Source of the DNA: Pyropia haitanensis
Lineage: Eukaryota > Rhodophyta > Bangiophyceae > Bangiales > Bangiaceae
Reading direction: 5' to 3'
Length of the DNA: 64,000 nucleotides
Assembly (NCBI GenBank): GCA_008729055.1
Contig: SDUX01000002.1
Coordinates: forward strand, 4,057,874-4,121,873
The position numbers and the translations under genes are program-made. The notes beneath the pieces were generated by a model. The model did no database searches, was not told where the DNA came from, and was given only the letters and a program-made list of their open reading frames with translations. Of the stretch, positions 53,226 through 63,755 are shown piece by piece. Every line of letters begins with the position of its first letter. Position 1 is the stretch's first letter.

Positions 53226-55690
53226 CGGGGGGACGGAGGGGGAGGGGGGGGGGGGGGCGGAGAGGGGTGGAGGGGCGCCCGCTCGGGCTGTGCCTTTTTT
53301 TTTCGGCTCACCTCTTTGGGGTGGGTGGTCCTGTCTCGGCCTCCTTGGTGGCGTTTTGTTAGCTGTTTACTCTGTATACGATGGGTTTGGGTTGCGGTTT
53401 TCTCTTGCGTGGCGTATTTTCTCAGTATGTACCGTCGGTCATGGGCGCGTTGTAGGTCCGCGAGGTGGCGTCCCCCTGCATCCAAGGTGAGCGAGTGCGA
53501 TGGTACGGGCAGGCTGCGGCGTTTCTGACCGCACGCCAACAGCGGCCCCTCCCTCTCTCCCCTCCCCCCTATCTTGTTATCCTCATACCCAGCCCGGTTG
53601 CTTCTTCATTTGTGCGTCGTCGCACTCGCACCGCGTGGTTGCATGCGGCGAGCTCTGCTCACGCCCATGCTCTGGTCGGTATCCATGCCACCCCCCGCTG
53701 CGGCCCCACGGACTGCCTTCCCGGTGTCCCACCGTTGCACCGGTTCCCCCCCCCCACGGCCCCCGTCGTTCACTGCCGTGACTGCCTGATTTGCACAAAA
53801 GATGCCGCGTGGCAGAGGACGGGAGAGCGCTGTCCGCGGCCGCGCCTCGCGGCAGCCTTCTGCGGCGGGCCCGGGCGGCAGCCAGGGCGTACGCGTCGGC
53901 GCGGCGGCGCCTGCGGCGGCCCCCGGCGGGGGCGCGGGGGGGAGAACACCGGCGCGGCGGCGGCTGGGTGGCGGCGGCTAGCACCCGTGGTAGTGTCCCG
54001 TGGCGGCCGGCGGGTTGGGGGGAGCAAGAGGGGGGAGGGCGGGCATGGTGCCACCATGACGGTGGCCGCGGCGGCCTCGGTCGGCCCACCTCCCCCGCGT
54101 GGCAGCCTCGTGGTCAGGGTGCCGTTGCGCAGCCACGGGCCGCCGCCGACCGACAGACTTCCTACACATTGGTTGTCTGGATTCGGACGGACTCGTCTGC
54201 GCCTGGCAGCGACCGGCGGTGGCCGACAGAGGCGAGCGGCGGCGCCCCGACCACCCGAGGGGCTGTCTGCAAGACTCGCCTGCCGACGCGGTGGGGCTGT
54301 CAGACGCGCACCGCCGCCGATCCCCACACCTCCCTGTTCCACTGGTGCCATCTTTCTGCCGGCGCGGTCTCACCACCGTCGTGGTCTCGCGAAGACAGAA
54401 GGGCACTACTTCCCCAGGTCCTTTGTGACCAGGAGGGGAGGCCGAGTGCGTGTCTTTTCTGTCGATTACACCCCGCAGCTGCCGCGGCCGCTGTCCCCCG
54501 CAGCAGCCGCCCGCCGGCGCGGAGTACAGGCGCAACGGGTCATTCGCCCTCCCCCACTCTCCTCTGCCGCCCGCGGTGGCAGTGCGGCGGCAGCGCGCAC
54601 GAGCGGGGCGGCGACGCGGTCAGGTCAACGCGCGCCGCCGCGGGGTGGTGGGGCGTCGCCGCCGTGGGCGGGTGGCGCCGCCACGGCGCCAGGGCGTCGG
54701 GATGGGGTGCCGCAGCGCTACCTGCTTCATCATCCATGCGAGCAGGGACCGCTGCTTCTGCGACTGATCGTCGCGACGCCACCGCTCCCGTCGTTAACGC
54801 CGCCGCCGCCGCTGCCATCGCAGACACCCGCTCTGGGCGGCCCGTCGCCGCCGTCTCTGCACCTGCCAGCCTCGCAGCCGGCGGTGCCCGCCTTCCCAGC
54901 TGCAGCAGCCCCACCCGCATAGGCGCGCCCGCCACCACCCCCCGCTCCCCCCCCTCCTCCCCCCACGGTCCCAATAGTCTCTCTGCGACTGGACGCCGCC
55001 GCTCATCCGTCTCGCGCCACCGCCCCTCCTTCCCCGCCCACGACGCGGTGGCCCCTCCCCACCGCCACGCCGGGTGCTCCACCACCACCTCTGCCGCCGC
55101 CCCCGGCGGCCAGCCATCATCGCCCGGCCGGCCACCACCACCGCCACGGCTGCGGCGGCGGCGGTCGCCGCCAACGGCGGTGGCGCCCCCCACCAGCTGG
55201 CCACCCCCCCCCGCCCGCCACCGACGCGTCGGGCGCCCGGCGTGGCGCCAGCGTCGGCGCCACACCCACGGGTCCCACCAGGCGCCATCCACGGCGGCGG
55301 CGCCCGCCTCGGACGGCACCGCCTCGGCGCCCCAGACGCCCACGCCCGCGGCAACAGCTTCGGCCGCGGCGGCCGCGACGGCCGCGATCGCCTCGTCGGC
55401 GGCCGTTGGTGGTGGCCGTCGCGGCGGGCGTGTCGCCGACAGCCGCGCCGCGGCCGACCGGGCAACGGCGGCGGGCAGGCGGGAGGCGGTGGTGAGGGCG
55501 GTTGACGCGCGGCGTGAGGGGGGGAGGCTGGCGAGGGCCATAAAAACTGAAAAGGAGAGATGGTCATACAAGAGGGGAGGAGACGTGATGGAGAAGTGGG
55601 TGGGTGGTGAGGGTGGACACGAGGCACACTTGAGAGTGTCGAGAGCCACATGAAGCACCGGAGTCAACACCAATGCCGCGCATCGGCAAC
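53226..55690. other. 2.4 kb GC-rich region with unresolved ORFs
   Basis: Long overlapping frames on both strands, none with a domain. On the plus strand an ATG at 53802 opens MPRGRGRESAVRGRASRQPS, and a frame ends at TGA 55651-55653, 38 bp before an AATAAA (55691-55696); this would suit a plus-strand gene broken by homopolymer shifts. On the minus strand ATG 55541 opens MALASLPPSRRASTALTTAS, a transit-peptide-like leader preceded by a CCTTTTCAG acceptor. The two readings overlap and cannot both be right. Neither is annotated as a gene. Confidence 0.3.
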
Positions 55691-55696
55691 AATAAA
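55691..55696 (+). terminator. Possible polyadenylation signal
   Basis: AATAAA in GC-rich surroundings, placed after a plus-strand stop codon at 55651-55653. No secure gene is attached to it. Confidence 0.35.
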
Positions 55697-56578
55697 GGGG
55701 CAGGAGGGGGGGAGGGGGCTGGGCAGCGCCAAGCCGGCGGTCACACCAGTGTGCGCTAGGCGGTGGATGAGCACAGCATCCTTCAGCAGGTAACTGAGAA
55801 GAGGCAAGAGCCGGAGCTCAGCCGGTAAGCAACAAGAGACAACCACTGTGAACGGGGTGCGGCGTCGCGTTTCAAGCCTGCCGGGAGAACCTGTCACAGT
55901 GTGTCACAGTCTGCAGTCAAGGCTCCTTGGGATGCGCCTTTACGCGGACCTGTGACACGCAGGACAAAGGGGGGTACAGAAATAGATGTGCGCGTATGTC
56001 AGGTGGTAGATAGCGTACGGGTGTACGGGGGTGGCGGTGCTGCGGATGCTCGGCAGAGTTGCCAACAAACAGCCCCCGAGGGGAGCCTCATCGTGCGTGG
56101 TCGGCTGGATCGGTGCCCTGGCAACGGCGGGGAGCTCTCAGAAGCAGCGAACAGCCAAGAGTGACCACAGGGACAGGAGGAAGCCAACAAGGGAGGGGGG
56201 GATGGTCGACAGTCCGACAGAGGCCCGGCTGGAAGGCACACATGGCTCGTGGCGCGTCCATCCTGGATAGTCTGTGTCATGGGCGCATGACGTACGGAGA
56301 CGAGGTGGGGCGCCACCACTGGCTGGGGGTTTGTAATCAGGGACCTCTGACGGTGATATGCTGCATTTGTGGCGAGGGAGCAGCTTGTCAAGAGGCCGGC
56401 ACCCGAGCGGGGCCTCGGCGCAGCACCCACTGCGCGCGGATGCGCCATTTGATACTTTGCACACAAGTCCAGCAATGAACCTGCCACGGTAAAATGTAGC
56501 CCCCCGCATCATGGGCAAGGCTAGCAGCGACTGCGTCGAGACGACCCCACCACTGGCCACCTTGACGTACACCGTCGC
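55697..56578. other. 0.9 kb with no gene seen
   Basis: No frame with recognisable features on either strand. It follows the stop of the minus-strand gene at 56579 and presumably includes its 3' UTR. Confidence 0.4.
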
Positions 56579-57016
56579 CTAGAATGCGCTCTGCTGCAGG
56601 TTGGGATTGCATTCCATGGCCACTCGCAGGCCCCCCTCATCATGCACAAACTCAATAACCGGCTGCTTTGCCCGCTTGCCCTCCGCGGCGGCTGCCGCTA
56701 CCGCCTTGAAGGACGCGAGCAAGCTGTTCAGCGCGGCGCCCAAAGGGGCCACCGCCGATGGCGGAAGCGCCACCGAGATGGTCGTGTCGTCGCCCATGTC
56801 CACGGAGGGGGCCAACGTGCGCGGCGACGCCGACGCCGTGGTGACACGTGTAGCGCAAGGCGAGCAGCGCTGGTGAGAGGGAGTGGGACACCTAGCAGGC
56901 ACCCAGGTCCGCTGGACGACGGGTCGCAGGGAGACGGGGGGTGCCGCCAGACAGGCTCTACGGGAGGACAGGGGGGCGCCGGTGAAACCCACGAATGAGG
57001 AACGAGAGGGCGTCAT
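56579..57016 (-). CDS. Small protein with transit-peptide-like leader, unknown function
   Basis: 145 residues, ATG at 57016 (MTPSRSSFVGFTGAPLSSRR). The first 70 residues are rich in Ser, Arg, Ala and Pro and have no acidic residue, like a plastid or mitochondrial targeting peptide. The remaining 75 residues have ordinary composition: MGDDTTISVALPPSAVAPLG, an alanine-rich helix, KRAKQPVIEFVHDEGGLRVA and a short polar tail to the stop. An internal ATG at the MGDD position (56800) is an alternative start. No family is recognised. Composition and the sharp boundary between leader and body make coding likely; further exons upstream cannot be excluded. Confidence 0.45.
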   Translation of the reverse strand: MTPSRSSFVGFTGAPLSSRRACLAAPPVSLRPVVQRTWVPARCPTPSHQRCSPCATRVTTASASPRTLAPSVDMGDDTTISVALPPSAVAPLGAALNSLLASFKAVAAAAAEGKRAKQPVIEFVHDEGGLRVAMECNPNLQQSAF

Positions 57017-57692
57017 CGTGAGGGAATTGGAACAGGGAGGGGGTACGCAGGATGGTCAGAGGTTGTGACTCTCTCACCAACGGGGGACCAGCGCTGGCGG
57101 CAGTGTAGCCTGTGAGCAAGGAAGGCGGGACGGCAAGTGGGGACTGGTCTGTTGGGGGAGAGCAACGAGCGTGGTCTCGTCCAAGACGGGGCGGGCGAAG
57201 GACGGAAGATGCGCCGCGCGACCTCGCAAGTTGAGGGTTGAGCTCGTGATCAAGTCGTCAGTGGCGCAAACAATTACATCTGTCTCGGACAGGCTGGGAC
57301 ACTGTCTGCCTCGTCATCTCCGTCGCCCTCGATGCCCCCCGTTATGGGCCGTTACCCTCGCGTACGGCAGCGACGACACAGTCTTGTAATACCTCACCCC
57401 TGGCGTCCTCCCCTTCCCCCTCCGATGGCACTGGCCGCCGCCCCCGCCGGCTGTGTCGCGACCGCCGCTGTCCGTCTAAAATTTAGCTATCCTTCCCGTG
57501 ACCACCCTCGACCGGGAGGTTCACAATCACCGCGCAGCGGCAACAGCTGCGCATCATACGTTGGCACACCTCCTCCCGTCGCTGCGGTGCTCATAGCGGC
57601 CAGCCGTCCGCACCGACAGCATCATAATCACGCCCCCAAAAGGGGAGAAACAAAATATTGGCGCGCACACGGGTGGGATGTGCCCGCCTCAC
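57017..57692. other. Intergenic region left of the tRNA gene
   Basis: No gene recognised. The right part holds an AAAATATTG stretch (T4 on the minus strand) that could end pol III transcription of the tRNA. Confidence 0.35.
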
Positions 57693-57780
57693 AGCCGATG
57701 CTCGGATTTGAACCAAGGATCTTTGCATATCATTCCTGCTGGGTACAAGTGCAACGCATTAACCGCTATGCTACACCGGC
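57693..57780 (-). tRNA. tRNA-Thr (UGU) with a 15-nt intron
   Basis: On the minus strand the ends pair as GCCGGTG with CATCGGC (one G-U). The D arm GCA/TGC encloses TAGCGGTTAA; the anticodon stem TTGCA/TGCAA encloses 22 nt; the T arm CTTGG-TTCAAAT-CCGAG is regular. The T-loop and B box (GGTTCAAATCC) and A box (TAGCATAGCGG) are standard. Removing 15 nt (CCCAGCAGGAATGAT) after position 37 leaves a seven-base loop CTTGTAA with anticodon TGT, the canonical eukaryotic intron site. The mature length of 73 nt is typical. No CCA is encoded, as usual for nuclear tRNA genes. Placing the intron elsewhere would change the anticodon, so identity is a little less certain than the fold. Confidence 0.82.
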
Positions 57781-58044
57781 CAGGTCCACGAGCACGAAAA
57801 AATGCATGATTATATAGTGTTGTATATATTGAAAAACAATCGCACGACTCCAGTAATTGTCCATTGAAATGCGACGCACGCCACTTCGACGACACGTGGC
57901 AAACTCGGCGTCGACAGCACGTGGCAAATTCGGCGCCGCAGGACGCCAACCAGCTCATGCATCTGTCCGTCGTGCAGTGGTATCATCTGCCTCTGCGGCT
58001 GGCACCGACGTCTGTTCGCAGCTCCTGACCACCGCTTGGCTGCG
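57781..58044. promoter_or_regulatory. Shared spacer between the tRNA-Thr and CMC2 genes
   Basis: 264 bp separating two divergent genes. An AT-rich segment (57800-57840, including TATATAGTG and GTATATATTG) lies just upstream of the tRNA, and an imperfect direct repeat built on CACGTGGCAAA(C/T)TCGGCG occurs twice at 57892-57934. Promoter function is inferred from position. Confidence 0.35.
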
Positions 58045-58571
58045 ATGCATCCTCACCTAGCGCCTCATCTTCATCCATCGGTGAGTCTCGTGTCCGCTCG
58101 GCCTCAGGCTGGTAGCGGCGCCCATCAACCGCTCCTCGCGTTCGTATCTCCTTTGCTTGCTGCTCTTTTTTGCGTCGATTTACTCCGTGAGCGATGTTTG
58201 AACAGTGTCTGACTGTGCTGCGCTCGCTTCCTTCTCTGCAAAAGACGTTGCGCACAAGTCGCATTAATCGCATGGTGCACACTGCCCTGCCCATGCGTTC
58301 GTGCCCTAGAATTTCTTATCGCTTTCTGTTGTAACAGTGCAAGGATGCCATTCTTGCCCTATCCGCCTGCCATGATGACCACCCGCTGACCAAGTTTGTT
58401 GGGGCGTGCAACGGTGCCAAGGCGGCTCTGGACTCGTGTTTGGCGGACGAATACCTCATCCGTCGCGAGATGAATAGCGAGGCTGCTGCCGAGTCTAACG
58501 CGAGGCTGCGGGAGAGGCAGCGGCTCGAGAGAGATGAGCACAGCGCGAGTGGCCACGCATCTAAAGGCTAA
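58045..58571 (+). CDS. CMC2: COX assembly mitochondrial protein 2 homologue, two exons
   Basis: Exon 1 is 58045-58080 (MHPHLAPHLHPS) and exon 2 is 58338-58571, joined in phase 0 across a 257-bp intron (TCG|GTGAGT, GTAACAG|TGC); 89 residues ending at TAA 58569-58571. The start MHP.L.PHLH is the signature of CMC2. Exon 2 has the twin Cx9C motif: CKDAILALSAC and CNGAKAALDSC, separated by HDDHPLTKFVGA, then LADEYLIRREMN. CMC2 is an intermembrane-space protein, oxidised by the Mia40 route, and supports cytochrome c oxidase assembly. The polar C-terminal extension is slightly longer than in animals. No frameshift. It had to be found by splicing because each exon is short. Confidence 0.9.
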
Positions 58572-58579
58572 CGGAGCAA

Positions 58580-61500
58580 GCACTTGTGACGGTGTAGAGC
58601 ACACAGCGAGTACGCGCAGGTACTCCGGAGTGGTGTGTGTATCAAGCGACTCTAAGGTCTCAGATGATGCTACACATCTGGGGCATGGCTAAAGACGTGC
58701 GGATCTCCAGCGTACCGACATCAGACGTACTCCGCCGGAATTTTCATTAGCATACTACTCGTACGCGAGACTTTTTCTCTTCCGTATACGCGTACGCCCG
58801 GTTCTGACAGAGAGGCAGACGCACAAGGAAGGTTATGTGATCGACGGTTCAGAGTGTACGCGGTCTCACACTATTGAATGCACATAATTGAAAGTTCAAA
58901 ACTACAAGAGCGGTCGTTACGAGTCTGAAGTGAAGTATGAGTGATCGTAACAGACGTCATACATTATGCGACTTTCGATCTTGATCCCACTGCACACTCA
59001 AAACCAAAAGTGTCATAGTCGGCTCATACGGCACTCGACTACGAAAATTTTGGTGTCGTTGAGGGGCCACAAGCGCAGGCGTCCTCCATAGATATGCGCG
59101 AGACAAGGTTGCTTGGCGTGGAATCCGGATGCATTTTCAGAGAGCACGGAACGCTCGGCAACTCGCGTAGTCTACGCATCTGAGTCTGCGTTCGATACAC
59201 AAGAATCTTAAACATGCCACGAACAAATTGCACGTCGAAAACTGAAGCATTATCAGCTGCGCGGTAATCGTATGCTCGAACAATTACTTGCCTACAGCAG
59301 GTGCAGTCATTTGTTATACTTTTCAGTCATCACTTGCGTCCATGTAGTCGCAGACTGCGCGCTGTGCGTCAAATTTTTAGCACTAAAAAAAACATCAAGA
59401 TTACAACCTTTGTGTCCGCCTGACTCATTCATGGGGCGCATCGCAAATGACGATCTGTCGGCACCCGACGTGTTGTTTTTCCTCACAATGATTCCGTGAA
59501 TAATTTTCAAAATGTGCTCGATCTGGAACGTGATTAAGATAGAAATTGCATCACTCATGCTTGCTTACACAACGTTCAGTCTCACGACATTTTTACAACC
59601 ATAAAACACTGCGATGTGGAAGTATGAGCAAAACGCACGATGAACAAAGAAGAGAGTAATATTTTAGCGTTGCAGTCGAATAAAAACTTGTGAGTTGATG
59701 TATAAACAGAAATGACAAACGATAGTTAAACTCTTGAACCGCAAATTCTTCCACCTTGCTTCGACATCTCTTTTACGTTGTAGGTCCTGTGATTCTGGCT
59801 CAGGATTACTTGATTGTACGACCTCATATTCACGAGTCGCAAAACGTAAGAGGAAGCAATTATGTTTCCATAGTTTCGCTTCAGCTCGCGCTTGCATTTC
59901 TCATTGTACGTACAGCCGTTCTCCATAGAACTGTGCACTCACAAGAGCCACCAACAAGAGCCAAAGTTTGAAAGATCTGGACCACGTGGCTTAGACTCGC
60001 TCAAGATTACCACCAAAACGTCAGAAAATGGACCATTGCAAAAAAAAACGTTGCTTCTGGTAGCCTCTTCTTGGGGATGGCCCGTCAAGGCGTCTGTGAG
60101 AGGGGATCTTGTTGGCGTCTGCTTCAGGACCGTTTCAACAAGACGCCACCAGACTGGGCCTTCATTGGTCAGCCGGCACCTCTTCAAGAAGGGCCATCCC
60201 CCTGAACTCGGACGTCCAATGAGAAAAAGACGGGGCTGGCTCTTCTTGGCGTCTTGTTGCGCCCGGGTACGGAAGACGCCAGACACGTGGGCTTGCCACC
60301 CACATGAGACGCTTTCTCGCTGAAGAGGTGCGCCACGGTTGCTAGAATGAGTGCCACGTCTGGAGGAATCCCCTCCATCGCGCCGATTCTGGTCAACCGT
60401 GGACAAGCGGAAACTTTTTGTCTGATTTTGCCCTCGTGTCCGTCTCACAAGACAGCTCTTTTAGCGCCGTAGGGATAGGTCCCCGGACAGCATGATTGAA
60501 AGTTTTTCTGATGGAAGCTATCTAATGGCCAAATAGCTCCGAAAAAAGAGGGTTATTTCGGAAGCATCTTCCTGGCATCTTGTTGCCGGCTCTTCTGAGT
60601 GCACAGTTTTTCAGAGAACGGCTGTACGGCTTGACAGCACGAAAAACGGCCCAAAGACCTAAGCGTTTTGCGCACTTATTGTCATTTTTGCTTTCTTTAT
60701 CGCAATTTCGAGAAGCACGTATCATCTCGGTAACGTTGTCGAAAGATTGGATTGTTTGCCGCAGTTAATAACATGGGTTGTAGCACGGATTCAGGACAGC
60801 TGCGCAAGACCTGCACCCGCATTGCCTACGAGTAAAGTTTCAAACGTTTTTTTAATGGATTTTTTAGTTTCACCGCTTGTGCAAGTTCCTGTTCCTTTCT
60901 TCTGAGTGTCAGTATTGCAACTGTATTTCATGGTTTATGTTGTTCCTGCGCTAGCTTTGCATATGGAACTCGCTTCGAAGAATAGTGCTGCCTGTGTACG
61001 CTGCATCATAAAAGATGACCGTATCTACGTTGGTACCTCGGCGTATGTGCGATCGGATTTCACTACAACTGTGGAAGTTCCAGAGTGCTTACTTATGCTC
61101 TGGTGCATTAGGTTCGTAATTAGGTTTTAGCATTTTTTTCTTGGGATCTTTACACAAGGTCTGCCTACAGTTTACGCACAATCAATTCTAATGATTCTAG
61201 CTCGTCTTGTGTTACTGCCCCTACTGGCACGAAGTCAGCCGGAGCTGGGGTTTTGAAACTATTCAAAACAATTGAACTATTTTTACAACGTGATCTGCAA
61301 CGAGATAAGGTTTCCTTTTCACATGTGGCGTACACAGGTCACGGTTTCGCTGATTGCCGCGAATTCCTCACTGCTGCCTCTTCAAGAGAATGAATCATGT
61401 ATCTGTTATTGCTGTCTTCTCAATTTTGTCCGATCTGGTCGAAGTCAAGAGCAGGGTCAACTGCGTCTCAGCCATCTTTGCAGCCGGATAAAACCGATCG

Positions 61501-61700
61501 ACTAATAGGAAGTTGACCAGACCCAGTCTTGGCTTTGATCGTCGGGAAAACGTACCACCCGTACTAGGGTATACTCGGCAGTACTCGTGGCTATTTTTTG
61601 TACTGCGCATGTACTGTACGGTAGCTCGTTTACTTGTGGTCGGCTGTGGTCTGCTGGTGGTTCGCGTCGGCGGGCGGCTGGAGCCGGGTCCGACAGAAAG
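58580..61700. other. AT-rich island of 3.1 kb without recognisable genes
   Basis: Composition changes abruptly after the CMC2 stop from GC-rich to near balanced or AT-rich, with A and T runs, and returns to GC-rich near 61.7 kb. Frames are short (under 170 residues) and none has a domain. An inverted repeat lies at 60136-60259. Possible explanations are an old transposon, a transferred segment, or a long AT-rich intergenic region. Confidence 0.5.
60136..60259. repeat. Perfect 12-bp inverted repeat in the AT-rich island
   Basis: CAACAAGACGCC at 60136-60147 and GGCGTCTTGTTG at 60248-60259. Related GGCGTCT/AGACGCC motifs recur nearby at about 60088, 60114 and 60281. Confidence 0.6.
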
Positions 61701-62106
61701 GTGGGCTACATGTCCGTGAGTGCCCAATTCAGCTGTGAAACCGGGGCACCAGGAAGACTCCACCACCCCAGGGGAGGACTCAGCCGCCGAGGGGGGGGGG
61801 GCACGGCCGTGGGAGGGTGCGAGGCAGGCCTGAGGAGCCGAACTGCGCACGAATATCGCCGAATTATCAACGGATTGCGCGCGACTTGCCCCGATTCCAG
61901 CTTCGCGACACCTCTTCTGTCACACGTCCAACAGCAAGCACTCGCAGCCGCTCTCCACGCGCTCCCTTCTCACACCTCGGTTGGTCCAAGTCTCGACCAA
62001 TGCTCGCCGGTCACGCATCGAGTGCGTTGTCGTCTTGCGGGTGGACTCCCGGATCATCTCCCCTGCAGCTGAAAAGGTCCCCATGCACGAACGCACAGCA
62101 CGGCGC

Positions 62107-62230
62107 CCCGGGGAGCCCCACCCGAGAGCAGAGCGCGCACTGGAGCGGCCTAACAGCACGGGTGCGCGACGCGCACGCCAGACAGAGAGCTCCTGGAGCA
62201 TCGTGTCAGGGGGTGCGGGGGGGGGGGGGG
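62107..62230. repeat. Repeat A, first copy
   Basis: About 120 bp (GAGAGCAGAGCGCGCACTGG, GAGAGCTCCTGGAGCA and a following G run) repeated in direct orientation at 62415-62540 with modest divergence. Confidence 0.75.
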
Positions 62231-62262
62231 GGACAGGCGGGGCGGGGAGGGGTCTGGTACGA

Positions 62263-62405
62263 GAGCGGCCCCCGCGGAATCATTCCTGGACGGAAAATCT
62301 ATGCTTTCTTGCAACGTACAGTATTTTCCGTGAGTGACGTAGCCACCACAGATACCGCCGCGCGGTCTGTTGACAGGTGCTGTGAGCGCGGTTCGTAGCA
62401 TAGTG
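62263..62405. repeat. Repeat B, first copy
   Basis: About 140 bp beginning AGCGGCCCCCG and including ATCTATGCTTTCTTGCAACG and GTGACGTAGCCACCACAG, repeated in direct orientation at 63607-63755 at roughly 85-90 percent identity by eye. Confidence 0.75.
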
Positions 62406-62414
62406 CGCGTGGTC

Positions 62415-62540
62415 CCCCGGAGAGCCCCACCTGAGAGCAGAGCGCGCACTGGGGCAGCGTAACAGCACGGGCGCGCGGCGCGCACGCCCGGCAGAGAGCT
62501 CCTGGAGCACCCTGTGAGGGGGGTGCGGGGTGGGGAAGGG
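62415..62540. repeat. Repeat A, second copy
   Basis: Direct repeat of 62107-62230, directly after the first copy of repeat B. Confidence 0.7.
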
Positions 62541-62790
62541 CGGGGGGGCGGGGCGCTCCAGCAGACAGGCGGGAAATGGACTTCTGAGCCCGGGCGTTGA
62601 CCTGCCAAGCCAACCTTCATCTCCCACTCCCACTCTCCAGCTTCCCCCCTCCCGCCCTCCCCTTCTCTCTTCACGTGCCCCACGCCCCCCTCTCCACCAT
62701 CCCACCACCCCCCCCCCCCCCACCCTCTTCTTTTCCACGCCTGCGTGCATCTGCTGGTGGCGGCTGCTTTTCACCCCACGGGTGGCGCCT
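62541..62790. other. C-rich spacer
   Basis: C and CT runs leading into the minisatellite; no gene. Confidence 0.4.
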
Positions 62791-63260
62791 CCAAGCTGGA
62801 GCCTCTTTTTTTGGCCGCGGCGCTTCGCGTCTGTCTGTTGGTGCTGACGTCCTTCACCCTGCTGGTGCCTTTCTTTTGTTGCCGCGGCGGGTCGCGTCCG
62901 TCCGTCTGCTGGTGGCTGCCGCCCTGCTGGCGCCTTTCTTCTTTTGCGCCGGCTGGCCGCCTCTGTCTGTCGGTGCTGGCGGCCGCCCCTCTGCTGGCTC
63001 CTTTATTCTTTTTCCGCGGCGGGGCGCTTCTGTCTGTTGGTGCTGGCGGCTTGCCACTTTGCTGGTGGTCTTTTTCTGTTGCCGCGGCGGGCCGCGTCTG
63101 TCTGTCGGTGCTGGCGGCCGCCCCCCTGCTGGATCCTTTCTTCTTTTTCCGCGGCGGGGCGCGTCTGTCTGTTGGTGCTGGCGGCCTGCCGCTCTGCTGG
63201 TGGTCTTCCTCTGTTGCCGCGGCGGGCCGCGTTTGTCTGTCGGTGCTGGCCTTTTCTTGT
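62791..63260. repeat. 67-bp minisatellite, about seven units
   Basis: Units recognisable by (C/T)TGTCTGT(T/C)GGTGCTGGCGG start near 62831, 62900, 62963, 63030, 63098, 63165 and 63233. Two subtypes alternate (TTCTTTTTCCGCGGCGGGGC and CTGTTGCCGCGGCGGGCCGC). All frames are Gly/Cys/Arg-rich and open by composition, so it is treated as non-coding. Confidence 0.85.
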
Positions 63261-63295
63261 TTATTATATGCGTATCGTTGTGTTGTTGTTTAGTT

Positions 63296-63340
63296 GGGCG
63301 TGGGCTTGGGCGTGGGCGTAGGCGTGGGCGTGGGGTGCGT
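63296..63340. repeat. GTGGGC hexamer repeat
   Basis: About seven imperfect GTGGGC or similar hexamers directly after the minisatellite. Confidence 0.75.
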
Positions 63341-63606
63341 GCGTACCATGGACGGCACCATGTGGGGAGCGCTGATTGTGCCGTGGAGGGTAGCTGGTGG
63401 CCACCCCGATGCGTGCTGGCAGGAGGGTGCGGCTGGGGGCACGCCGGTGGGCCCGTCCGCTCCCCTCCCTGGAGCTGCTAGAGGGGCGTACCGGGGGGAG
63501 CCTGGAGTGCCCAGCACGCCGGCGCCCCCCCCTCGCTCCCCCCTCTCCGGCCAGGGGGGGTGGGGGGGGGGGCGGGGACAGAGAGGGCGGGTAGGGGTCT
63601 GTTACT

Positions 63607-63755
63607 AGAGCGGCCCCCGGGGAATCATGCCTGGACGAAAAATCTATGCTTTCTTGCAACGTACAGTATTTTCCGTGGGTGACGTAGCCACCACAGGGAC
63701 CGCCGCGTGGTCTGTTGTCAGACGCTCTCAGCGCTATTCGTAGCATAGTGGGCGT
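63607..63755. repeat. Repeat B, second copy
   Basis: Direct repeat of 62263-62405. The two copies bracket the minisatellite and repeat A, about 1.2 kb apart. Confidence 0.75.

Noticed and set aside
53791..55653. 620-residue plus-strand ORF as a single gene
   Set aside because: Low-complexity throughout with an equally plausible antisense reading; kept as an unresolved region instead.
57689..57958. 89-residue minus-strand ORF over the tRNA gene
   Set aside because: The sequence folds as a tRNA with A and B boxes; the ORF is incidental.
62597..63481. 294-residue ORF with Gly-Cys-Arg repeats
   Set aside because: It follows the 67-bp minisatellite; composition alone keeps several frames open.
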